Assembly (NCBI GenBank): GCA_002385745.1
Contig: DGEC01000034.1
Location: 7,532 to 20,783, forward strand
Length of the DNA: 13,252 nucleotides
Source: Firmicutes bacterium UBA3936
GTDB lineage: Bacteria; Bacillota; Dethiobacteria; Dethiobacterales; Dethiobacteraceae
Direction: 5' to 3'
Shown one piece after another: positions 1 through 6,977 of this stretch. Position numbers and translations under genes: made by a program. A model generated the notes under the pieces. It searched no databases, had not been told where the DNA came from, and was given only the letters and a program-made list of their open reading frames with translations. The number at the start of each line of letters is the position of its first letter. Within the stretch, counting starts at the first letter, position 1.

Positions 1-825
1 GCCAATGAGAATGCCGGGTATGGTTGAAATCCACCAGGCACTGTCAATAAACGACCGGCCTTCGTTGACCATATATCCCCAGGTTGGGTGTGGTGGCGGA
101 ATTCCCACACCTAAAAAGCTTAAGCCTGCTTCTGCAAGAATCAGCATACCAACGGCCATGGTTGCCATAACAATCAAAGAATTAACCACATTCGGGAAAA
201 TATGCTTCACCATAATCCGCAGCGGTGAACAACCGATAATCTGTGCCTGAGCCACAAAATCGGCTGAACGCAGTTTCAGCGTTTCTCCCCTAATCAACCG
301 TGCATACGGAGCCCAGCCCAGAATGGACAGGGCCAAGACCACCGTCCAAAACCCGGGGCCAATGGTGACTGCCATCAGCAGGGCAAGCAGCAGGCTGGGG
401 AAAGCCATGCTGATATCGGTAACACGCATCAGAAATGACTCTACCTTACCACCCAGATAGCCGGCAATTATTCCCAATATGGTACCGACACCGGCAGTAA
501 TCACAATAACTACCAGAGAAACCGCAAGTGAAATCCTGGCACCGAATATTGCCCGGCTGAGGATGCACCTGCCTAACTGGTCGGTTCCCAGGGGATATTT
601 CATGCTGCCTCCTTTTAGGAAAAAAGGCGGCAGCAGTTTATCCTGCATGACAATATTGATAGGATCATGCGGCGCCAGCCAGGGGGCAAAGATGGCTGAA
701 AGAATCAGCAAAGACAAAATTGTAACGGGTATTATTAATGACAGGTTTTTCATCACCTGCCCCCGCCAGGCAAACGTTCTCTGCTGCAAGCGAAGGTTTT
801 TGCTTTTTTCGACCATTGTATTCAT
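1..825 (-). CDS. ABC transporter permease, DppC/OppC type (C-terminus cut by window edge)
   Basis: This is an inner-membrane permease of an oligopeptide/dipeptide/nickel ABC importer. The reading frame stays open from the ATG at 825 to window position 1 (275 codons), so the C-terminus is missing. I chose ATG 825 because AGGAG (835-839) lies 9 bases upstream; the in-frame ATG at 834 touches that site. The start reads MNTMVEKSKNL, followed by a first membrane segment (LSLIIPVTILSLLILSAIF). DppC features are the early periplasmic stretch ending PLGTDQLGRCILSR, and the EAA loop around SADFVAQAQIIGCSPLRIMV, followed by FPNVVNSLIV and LSFLGVGIPPPHPTWGYM. It follows the DppB-type gene by 19 bases, as the last visible gene of the operon. 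The transporter class is secure; the substrate is not, because this family carries peptides, nickel, sugars and opines. Confidence 0.93.
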   Translation of the reverse strand, partial: MNTMVEKSKNLRLQQRTFAWRGQVMKNLSLIIPVTILSLLILSAIFAPWLAPHDPINIVMQDKLLPPFFLKGGSMKYPLGTDQLGRCILSRAIFGARISLAVSLVVIVITAGVGTILGIIAGYLGGKVESFLMRVTDISMAFPSLLLALLMAVTIGPGFWTVVLALSILGWAPYARLIRGETLKLRSADFVAQAQIIGCSPLRIMVKHIFPNVVNSLIVMATMAVGMLILAEAGLSFLGVGIPPPHPTWGYMVNEGRSFIDSAWWISTIPGILIG

Positions 826-844
826 CAAGTGCATCTCCTGTAAA

Positions 845-1768
845 TTAAGATTTTTGGAACCTGATCTGAGGATCAACAATGGCATAAGTAATATCAACCA
901 GTATATTCATGCCAAGCACCATACTGGCAACAATAATGGTAATGGCCTGAACCACCGGGAAATCCCGGGCTTGTACGGCTTCTACCGCCAGCCTTCCCAT
1001 ACCGGGCCAGTTAAAAATGATTTCGGTGATAACAGCACCGGTAATCAGGGAAGCAAACAGCATCCCGGCCGATGTCAGAGGAGCTATGAGAGCATTTCTC
1101 AAAGCATGTTTCCAGATAATTTTCCTGTCCGGTAGTCCTTTGATCCTGGCCAGTTTTATATACTCTGAATCAAGCACATCCAGCATACTTGACCGTACAA
1201 GGCGCATCATCCCCGGCAACATGAAAAAGACCATGGTGCCAACCGGCAGCACATAGTGCTTCAATGTACCCATCCCGGCCACCGGCAGCAGTCTCAACTT
1301 CACGGAAAACAGAAGCACTAACATCACTGCAACCCAAAAGCCGGGCAATGCCTGGCCCAGGACGGCCAAAAGCTTGACTCCGTTGTCCAATAGGGAATCA
1401 CGTTTTGTTGCCGCCAGCACCCCAAGTACCAGGGCTAAAGACATGGCAATAATAAATGACGGCAGCCCCATCTTTATCGTATTTGGCAGCGCAGCCTTAA
1501 TCATATCGATGACCGGTTGTCGCTTGATAATGGACGTGCCAAAATCTCCCCGGAACAAACTGCTTAGATAAATCCAGAGTTGTTCCGGATAGGACTTATC
1601 AAGGCCGAAATACTCTTTCAGACGGGCTATTTCCTCTTCCGTTGAGGTAGGTGTGCGGATAAGGTCCATGGGGTCTCCGGAAAGCCGTACCAGAATGAAG
1701 ACCAGTATTATAATACCTATCAGAGCAATGAGTGCCTGCAATATTCTGATAATTACATAACGAGTCAC
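845..1768 (-). CDS. ABC transporter permease, DppB/OppB type
   Basis: This is the first permease of the importer, 307 residues, the usual DppB length. An upstream ATG at 1795 would add nine residues. I prefer GTG 1768, since AAGGAG (1776-1781) sits 7 bases upstream and the protein then starts VTRYVIIRILQALIAL, the typical DppB N-terminus with its first membrane helix. Other hallmarks are FGLDKSYPEQLWIYL, the motif GDFGTSI before the transmembrane core, the EAA loop EYIKLARIKGLPDRKIIWKH, and the end DITYAIVDPQIRF. It lies 142 bases after the binding-protein gene and 19 bases before the DppC-type gene. The three form one operon driven from the promoter at 3577-3605. Confidence 0.95.
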   Translation of the reverse strand: MTRYVIIRILQALIALIGIIILVFILVRLSGDPMDLIRTPTSTEEEIARLKEYFGLDKSYPEQLWIYLSSLFRGDFGTSIIKRQPVIDMIKAALPNTIKMGLPSFIIAMSLALVLGVLAATKRDSLLDNGVKLLAVLGQALPGFWVAVMLVLLFSVKLRLLPVAGMGTLKHYVLPVGTMVFFMLPGMMRLVRSSMLDVLDSEYIKLARIKGLPDRKIIWKHALRNALIAPLTSAGMLFASLITGAVITEIIFNWPGMGRLAVEAVQARDFPVVQAITIIVASMVLGMNILVDITYAIVDPQIRFQKS

Positions 1769-1910
1769 CGACTCACTCCTTTTCCCGGAACGCATACTAT
1801 AACTCTAGATACCGCATTCCGCTTGTTTCTCTTTTAAGAATTTTGCAGCAGAATCCCGGTGCCAATGCAGCCAGGATCCCGCTGCCGTTATTTTTTACCC
1901 GTCTTTTTTC

Positions 1911-3521
1911 TTACTTCGGATGTTTTATGCCTGCAAGGGCATCATACAGAGTCATGTTTGTGCAGGCTGTAAATTCACCAACAGTTTCCGGATTTACCAG
2001 GATATTGGGTTCAATGATGCAAATACCGACATTGTAATACAAGCCTTCCACATAATCCCGGAACTCGGTCCAGTACTGTTCAGCCAGAACCGGATCCAGT
2101 TCAGAAACTACTTTCTGGTAAAGCTCATCGGCCTTTGCATCGTTTCCTGTACTGTGGACACCGTTTGAAGTGAACATATTGGCGCTTTGATAGACGGAGT
2201 TAAAGGTACTGCTGAACTGCCAGGGGAAGATGTTCCCCACATTGGGTGCATCGGGTTCTGTATTTCTTATAAAGAACATGCCGCTCCACTGTGTGGTATC
2301 AATTGTCTGAACATCCACTTCGACACCGACTTTCCGCCAGTAATCCTGCAGCAATTGCGCCTGTTCCACCATCGGGCCGGGTGTTACGTAGAAGATAATT
2401 TCCTTATCTTCAAAGGCATCGGGGTAGCCCGCTTCTTCCAGCAGCTGCATTGCCAGTTCCGGATCATAGGGATCGGGCTTCCAGGAAGGATCCCAGCCGT
2501 AGCAGCCCGGATGCATGTACCAGCGGCCGCCCGGCACTGCCAGCCCCTTAAAGTAACTTTCACAAAGCTCTTCGCGGTTAATTGCATAGGACATGGCCTG
2601 GCGGACACGGATATCTCCGGTAGGTCTTCTGGTCGACCATGTTCCGGGGAAGCTGATTGTCCACAGCACCGGGTCACCAACTTTTACCGTGGCAAAGCCT
2701 TCATTGTCGCGCAGTTCAACCATTCTTTCGTTAGTTATGCCAAGGGCTATATCCACTTCTCCCGTACGCAGCATGTTAATACGGGTCATTTCCTCAGGCA
2801 CCTGATACTCCTCAACATACATGAAGTCAGGCTTAAACCGCCAATGCTCGGTGTTTGCTTCCATTTTAAAGCTGGTCTCAGGAACAAGTTCGACAAATTT
2901 GTAGGGTCCTGAGCCGATGGGGTTTTTGCGGAACTCTTCCATTCCCACCTCTTCATAGTAATTCTTGGGAATTATCCTTGTCCAGGAGAAAGGTACCAAA
3001 AGAGGCAGCTCGGGTCTCTGGCAATGGTAACGGAATGTGTAGTCATCGACGACTTCGGTGTAATTGTAGTTGCCTGCTAGGTACGGCGTCCAGGGGTTTG
3101 TTGATTCAATTTCACTTTGGTTGGCAAAGCGGTCAACGGAGAATTTGACGTCATGGGCAGTCAGTTCATCCCCGTTATGAAACTTTATACCCTTGCGGAT
3201 ATAAAAAGTCCATGTGAGACCGTCTTCGCTAAGTTCCCAGTCTTCAGCCACTCCTCCTATGTAGTTGCCGTTCTCATCAATGGTGATCAGAGGATCATAC
3301 ATGGCAAAACCCCAAAGGGACTCGTAATTAATCGGGTCTGTCGACTCGTAGGAAAAATCTACGGAAGCAATTTTCAGGGTCCCGTACGGTCCGCTTTGTT
3401 CTACCTGTGCGTTGTTGTTATTACTGTTGTTGTTTTCCCCCTCATTATCTCTGCTGCAAGCTACAACGGCCAGGCTCAGGGCCAGCACAACAACCAACAG
3501 TAAAATAAGCTTCTTCTTCAT
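1911..3521 (-). CDS. Substrate-binding lipoprotein of peptide/nickel-type ABC importer (SBP_bac_5 family)
   Basis: This is an extracytoplasmic solute-binding protein of 536 residues, normal for the family. The frame extends upstream to 3605, but ATG 3521 is the start: it has a purine-rich GGGGAG site just ahead and gives a lipoprotein signal, MKKK then a hydrophobic run ending VVAC, with Cys22 as the lipidation site. Asn-rich sequence (NNNNSNNNN) follows as a flexible tether. The family signature is seen at TWTFYIRKGIKFHNGDELTA followed by HDVKFSVDRF. Further typical blocks are IGSGPYKFVELVP, VRQAMSYAINREEL and YPDPYDPELAMQLLEEAGYP-like sequence near the middle. It is first in the operon, so the binding protein can be made in excess over the permeases. 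The ligand cannot be predicted from sequence. Confidence 0.95.
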   Translation of the reverse strand: MKKKLILLLVVVLALSLAVVACSRDNEGENNNSNNNNAQVEQSGPYGTLKIASVDFSYESTDPINYESLWGFAMYDPLITIDENGNYIGGVAEDWELSEDGLTWTFYIRKGIKFHNGDELTAHDVKFSVDRFANQSEIESTNPWTPYLAGNYNYTEVVDDYTFRYHCQRPELPLLVPFSWTRIIPKNYYEEVGMEEFRKNPIGSGPYKFVELVPETSFKMEANTEHWRFKPDFMYVEEYQVPEEMTRINMLRTGEVDIALGITNERMVELRDNEGFATVKVGDPVLWTISFPGTWSTRRPTGDIRVRQAMSYAINREELCESYFKGLAVPGGRWYMHPGCYGWDPSWKPDPYDPELAMQLLEEAGYPDAFEDKEIIFYVTPGPMVEQAQLLQDYWRKVGVEVDVQTIDTTQWSGMFFIRNTEPDAPNVGNIFPWQFSSTFNSVYQSANMFTSNGVHSTGNDAKADELYQKVVSELDPVLAEQYWTEFRDYVEGLYYNVGICIIEPNILVNPETVGEFTACTNMTLYDALAGIKHPK

Positions 3522-3576
3522 TCCACTCCCCTCTCTTTTACAAAGAATTTGAAACTTAGAAAAATTTGACATGTTT

Positions 3577-3605
3577 AGTATATTTACTATTTTCTGAATT
3601 GTCAA
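3577..3605 (-). promoter_or_regulatory. Sigma-A promoter of the ABC importer operon
   Basis: On the minus strand TTGACA (3600-3605) is followed after exactly 17 bases by TATACT (3577-3582). This is a perfect -35 and a 5/6 match to the -10 at ideal spacing. Transcription would start near 3570 and give a leader of about 50 bases before the lipoprotein start codon. A GC-rich inverted repeat (GGCGCG, 4-base loop, CGCGCC; 3626-3641) lies just upstream of the -35 and could be an operator or simply the end of an incoming transcript. Confidence 0.8.
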
Positions 3606-3680
3606 GTTACATCCTTCTCCGCTCTGGCGCGGTTGCGCGCCCTACAGTCCTTTTTTCTGGTTATATTGGCACTAAAGTAC

Positions 3681-3716
3681 AAAAAAGGCAGCTTGCATGC
3701 AAGTCTGCCTGTTTTT
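3681..3716 (-). terminator. Intrinsic terminator after the first SDR gene
   Basis: Read on the minus strand, AGGCAGACTTGCATGCAAGC continues with TGCCTTTTTT. The outer AGGCAG/CTGCCT stem and an inner TTGCATGCAA palindrome precede a run of six T. It lies about 35 bases after the SDR stop codon at 3750, and it separates that gene from the importer promoter. The opposite strand also has a short T run (3712-3716), so it may work in both directions. Confidence 0.8.
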
Positions 3717-3749
3717 GGGCCTGTTGCCGGAAACATCCGGGGATTTCTT

Positions 3750-4694
3750 CTAGTTCTTTTCCGGGTCCCAGTCAAGGGGGCCGGGAGTTGTTTGCTTTTC
3801 ATAAATAGGATTGTAGGTTAAAGTTCCGAAATTCTTCAGCACTTCCGCCCGCTCCGCATTAAACGGCTCAGCGGGAATTGCCCGGAGCAGCGCATCGTTG
3901 CGTACTTTAATACCATTTCTGAATTCAGGGTGAGTCCAGATAACCAGGTCATTGCGCATGATGCCGCGGACTACACGCTCCCCTACTTCCTCCGGGGTCA
4001 TGAAATATTTAGAAAAGTCGGGGAAATCCTTAGGCATGTCTTTGGGCATTTCGGGCATTTCTTCCTTTGTTTTCTTTAAATGTTCCGGACGGACTGCCTC
4101 CGAAGTAAAACCGAGATTTGAAGCTACAGGGCCCGGACAAAAGACCGAAGCGCCCACACCTGTCCCTTCCAGGTCGGAAGCCAGACTTTCCATCAGGCCG
4201 GCAACGAAATATTTTGTGGCGCAGTAAAGCCCCGAACCGCCAACGGCAAAAATACCTGCCGTTGATGATGTGCTGACAACGTGGCCGCCTTCGCCGTGTT
4301 TTAGAATGCGGGGAACTATAATGGACACGCCGTTGACAACACCTGTACAATTGACACTAATTATAAAATCCCAGTCTTTAAAGCTGGCATTGTAAACCGG
4401 CCCGCCGCCGGCAGCAACTCCGGCATTATTGACCAGTACATGAATTTTGCCAAAGACTCTTTCCGCCTCGTCGGCTGCTTTCACGTAAGCTTCCCGGTCG
4501 GTAACATCAAGCTGAATGGCATGGGCAGGATAACCTTTTCCCTTGAAATAGACAATTGCCTCATCAAGCGCATCCCGGCGTGCATCGGTCAGCACCACAT
4601 TCATGCCGTGAACGGCGCACGCCTTGGCAATGCCCAGGCCGATACCACTGGCTGCTCCCGTAATAAAAGCTGTTTTCCCTTGCAAGTTTTCCAT
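3750..4694 (-). CDS. Short-chain dehydrogenase/reductase (SDR), classical type
   Basis: This is an NAD(P)-dependent oxidoreductase of 314 residues, somewhat longer than the 250-280 usual for classical SDRs because of a C-terminal extension ending PGPLDWDPEKN. The Rossmann motif TGAASGIG is at residues 12-19. Asp37 at the end of the second strand suggests NAD(H) rather than NADP(H). NNAG is at 89-92, and the catalytic set is Asn115, Ser144, Tyr157 and Lys161 (YCATK). ATG 4694 has GAGAGG (4703-4708) 8 bases upstream. Its closest relative in the window is the SDR at 6978-7853: the catalytic residues have identical numbering and both share the block TDREAYVKAADEAE. It lies 328 bases downstream of the selenoprotein gene on the same strand. 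The substrate is unknown; a secondary alcohol or ketone is expected from the family. Confidence 0.93.
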   Translation of the reverse strand: MENLQGKTAFITGAASGIGLGIAKACAVHGMNVVLTDARRDALDEAIVYFKGKGYPAHAIQLDVTDREAYVKAADEAERVFGKIHVLVNNAGVAAGGGPVYNASFKDWDFIISVNCTGVVNGVSIIVPRILKHGEGGHVVSTSSTAGIFAVGGSGLYCATKYFVAGLMESLASDLEGTGVGASVFCPGPVASNLGFTSEAVRPEHLKKTKEEMPEMPKDMPKDFPDFSKYFMTPEEVGERVVRGIMRNDLVIWTHPEFRNGIKVRNDALLRAIPAEPFNAERAEVLKNFGTLTYNPIYEKQTTPGPLDWDPEKN

Positions 4695-4899
4695 TCATAC
4701 TACCTCTCTTTCTTCTTTTACTGCAGATACCGGCTTTGCTAAACAGTTGCCAAAGAAACCTGTTTTCTCCTTGCTATTTTCTCCCTCCCTGCTATATCTT
4801 TTCTTTTTTTACTTAATCTATTCTCCACCGCTTCGGACTTTCCTACCGGACCCGGAAAATGTGTTGCGTAAAGTTGCTTTGCTGCTGCCTTGCAAAACA

Positions 4900-4949
4900 C
4901 AATAAGCAATAGGGCTTTCGGGATACCCGCCCGAAAGCCTTGCTTATTG
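4900..4949 (-). terminator. Long hairpin, possible terminator of the selenoprotein transcript
   Basis: AATAAGCAA (4901-4909) pairs with TTGCTTATT (4940-4948), and GGCTTTCGGG (4913-4922) pairs with CCCGAAAGCC (4930-4939). The loop is 7 bases (4923-4929), with a 3-base bulge (4910-4912). The C4900-G4949 pair extends it to 20 base pairs. On the minus strand it is followed only by TGTTTTGC, a weak U-tract, so termination may be partial. Confidence 0.55.
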
Positions 4950-4999
4950 CTTGCTTATGGCTATAAAGATGCAGCCTGTTCCTGGCAATAAATCCCCAA

Positions 5000-5014
5000 G
5001 GCCGGTGTCCGGCC
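5000..5014 (-). terminator. Short GC hairpin just after the selenoprotein stop
   Basis: GGCCGG, loop TGT, CCGGCC (5000-5014) starts 8 bases beyond the selenoprotein stop codon. On the minus strand the following bases are TTGGGGATTTATT, which is not a proper T run. It is probably a 3'-end stabilising stem or a weak terminator acting with the larger hairpin at 4900-4949. Confidence 0.35.
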
Positions 5015-5022
5015 GGCTTTAT

Positions 5023-6690
5023 TTATCTAGCCGGAATTCCGCAGATGCCGTCTTTACATTGAACCGGCACCGGCATCCTGAGAGGCTTTTCGTCTTTTTT
5101 GATTCCGGATTTGGGGATCCATTCGTCAATGGATACTGTCTTGACGTGCATGTAGTCCGTTAAAGCCCACATGGGGTTAGTCTGCCCGCCGACGACTATA
5201 AAATTGATGGCCTGCGGGAAGCTTTGCGCTTCTTTGGCAATATACTGGCGCAGTTCCTCCTTGGTCTTGAAGCCTTCATCCTTGAGATGGGCAGATACCA
5301 AAGGATCCATAATGATGGTGCCCATTCTTGTCGTCTTCTGCATGGCATCAGCCATGGCCTTGGCCGGGCCCAGGTTGCTGCCGCTATAGTGCCAGCCCCT
5401 GAAAAGACTGATTGTGCTCTCTTCGGGTTTAAAGCCCTTTTCAACATGGAAAGGTTCAAAAGCCGATTCCTCTTCATTTTCGGCATGACACAAATTATTG
5501 TAGTTAACCGGGTGTCCCAGTGAATGCATAAAGGTTTCACCGGGCCGTGCATCCCCGAAGTTAATGCTCATCAGGGTCCAGGCACGTCCGATAACGGAAT
5601 TTGCCAGGTTGAAGGGGCTTAAAGCGGCTAGACCGCAATTCATGCCGATCTCATGCCGGATCGGTCCGTTGACCATTAGCATACTGGAAAAAGAAGTTGT
5701 GGAACTGGGCAGCGAGGGAATTTCCGTGGCAGCCAGCGCCAGAAGCAGGGGCAGGTGTTCCGGACGGCAGCCGGCCATAACGGCATTGACAGCCACCTTC
5801 TCCACGGTATACTCCAGGCGTTCCTGGTGTGTGGTAACAGACATGCGCCCTATTACTTCCTGAGGATCACGGTCTGTTCCGGTCAGCATCTCCGCTACCC
5901 GCTCCTCCGTGGGCAGAATTATCGGCAGCCCGTCCGTCCAGCCGTTCTCTATAAACAGGCGGTACAGGTTTTCTTCCGTATCAGGCTCCAGCAGCCTGGG
6001 TCTCTTGGGTTTCTTTTCGATAACAGGATTCTTTTCCATCTCCGTCAACGGTTTAGTCAGGTGATCAATTGCTTCCTGCATTAGCGGCCTGCCTGTTACC
6101 GGATCATTGCCCTCAACATAACCGCGCAGCTTTTCCCTGGGGACAAAACCCACAGGATGCGGTGGGAAGATATAACGCAGAAACATGCCGTGAGTTTCTG
6201 AGTCTTTTTGTACATAATGCTCAAAACGGGCCGTCACTACCGGAACAGTCGGCACACGGCACTCGCTTTCGAGTCTCCGGGCTATGTCGGCGATACTCGC
6301 CGAACAGCCGTCTCACCCGCCGACGCCGATAATGGCAGCATCTCCGTGTTCTGCAATCTCCCTCAACAACTCCGGGTCATCCGTAAACATATTGCCGGCC
6401 TTTGACCGCAATACTGTTTTAACGGACGGCATTTCCCTTTCGAACCAGCCCTGTACTTCCTTCATAAAATCGGCAGCACCGGCAAAACCGGTTTCGACCA
6501 GGTAAACTGTCTTCCCCTCCAGGGTGTCCAGCCGGTCGGCCATTTTATACTGTTCGAACGATTCAAGATTTGTTGTCGGCTGGCCTTCCGGATCCAAAAT
6601 AGCATGGGGATTCGACAGATCCAGGACTCTGCCAAAAACACCGCTTGGCTGACCTTTGGGGTCCAAAACCGTAAGTAGTCTCTTGCTCAT
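5023..6690 (-). CDS. Selenoprotein, UGSC-like (seleno)protein fused to a second conserved domain; UGA at 6313-6315 read as selenocysteine
   Basis: An ORF caller would see two pieces (down to UGA 6313, and 5023-6255), but they share one frame and form a 555-residue protein with Sec126. ATG 6690 has AAAGGAGG (6696-6703) 5 bases upstream. The N-terminal domain (about 1-195) has GKTVYLVETGFAGAADFM, then AAIIGVGG-U-DGCSASIADIA, then RVPTVPVVTARFEH and HPVGF. From memory this is the layout of the UGSC-motif (seleno)protein family, whose usual site is Sec-Gly-Ser-Cys; here it is Sec126-Asp-Gly-Cys129, still a UxxC redox pair. The second domain (about 240-555) has NGWTDGLPIILPTEERV (249-265), VEKVAVNAVMAGCRPEHLP (296-314), Cys401 before HAENEEES, and a tail CKDGIC (545-550). 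No signal peptide is visible, so it is probably cytoplasmic. The reaction is unknown; redox chemistry is inferred from Sec and Cys. A stop-mutated pseudogene is unlikely, given the intact frame and the hairpin after the UGA. Confidence 0.88.
6280..6315 (-). promoter_or_regulatory. Bacterial SECIS element after the UGA selenocysteine codon
   Basis: In the mRNA, UGA (6315-6313) is followed by a hairpin. GGCUGU (6309-6304) pairs with AUAGCC (6285-6280), including one G-U pair, and UCGGCG (6303-6298) pairs with CGCCGA (6292-6287). A single C bulges at 6286 and the loop is AGUAU (6297-6293). That makes 12 base pairs with the apical loop starting 16 bases after UGA and a G in its first two positions. 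These are the general features known for bacterial SECIS hairpins, which bind SelB. The element lies inside the coding sequence, as in other bacterial selenoprotein genes. Confidence 0.82.
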
Positions 6691-6783
6691 TTTTTCCTCC
6701 TTTGTGCGGGAGTTGGATTGGCCTTTTCCGGCCCTCTCCGCAACCGGCATATTTTACTGTATTTTTAAAATTTTATTACAATT

Positions 6784-6812
6784 ATTTTACCATGAAATAT
6801 TCCTGCCTACAA
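6784..6812 (-). promoter_or_regulatory. Possible promoter of the selenoprotein gene
   Basis: On the minus strand TTGTAG (6807-6812) and TAAAAT (6784-6789) are 17 bases apart. The -10 matches 5/6 and the -35 only 3/6. The surroundings are very AT-rich and contain other candidate -10 boxes, so the exact promoter is uncertain. It lies about 95 bases ahead of the start codon in the intergenic region shared with the divergent SDR. Confidence 0.4.
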
Positions 6813-6887
6813 GATTTGCCTTCCTATACCCGCCATTATTGCCGGGGGCGGTTTGACTTCCCGGGCAGTTTTCTTTTCTGCAAATAA

Positions 6888-6917
6888 TTGACTGTCCGTT
6901 CCGGGCTGTGCTAAATT
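6888..6917 (+). promoter_or_regulatory. Possible promoter of the second SDR gene
   Basis: TTGACT (6888-6893) is separated by 18 bases from TAAATT (6912-6917), matching 5/6 and 4/6 positions. The start would be near 6924, giving a leader of about 55 bases. It is divergent from the selenoprotein promoter about 80 bases away, so one regulator could serve both genes. Confidence 0.45.
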
Positions 6918-6977
6918 GTTTTTAGGAAACTGTTAATATTTGAAGGGAATAATCTAAAATAATGGAAGGAGATGAAT

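Larger units (their letters stand above)
4695..5022. other. Structured non-coding gap between selenoprotein and SDR genes
   Basis: No coding sequence is convincing here. The gap holds two inverted repeats: a compact GC-rich one directly after the selenoprotein stop, and a long one at 4900-4949, annotated separately. The half nearer the SDR start is purine-rich on the minus strand, with several GGAG-like runs but no good -35/-10 pair. It is therefore unclear whether the SDR has its own promoter or depends on readthrough from the selenoprotein gene. Confidence 0.6.

Noticed and set aside
479..1135. Plus-strand open frame of 218 codons opposite the two permease genes
   Set aside because: It lies antisense across the DppC/DppB junction, has no family resemblance and low-complexity composition; the minus-strand permeases are clear homologues.
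2187..2912. Plus-strand open frame of 241 codons inside the binding-protein gene
   Set aside because: It is a shadow of a well-supported SBP_bac_5 gene on the other strand, with no ribosome binding site or recognisable domain.
3412..3437. Short GTT-type trinucleotide repeat
   Set aside because: It encodes the Asn-rich tether after the lipoprotein cysteine, a common feature of such proteins, not a separate repeat element.
6256..6315. Frameshift or nonsense mutation making a pseudogene of the 5023-6690 gene
   Set aside because: There is no frame change, only a single UGA at the expected Sec site, followed by a well-formed SECIS-like hairpin, with both flanks conserved in character.
6691..6977. 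Possible small genes in the divergent gap (for example the plus-strand frames starting at 6656 and 6702)
   Set aside because: They overlap the selenoprotein start or lack a ribosome binding site, and their sequence looks like translated AT-rich promoter DNA.
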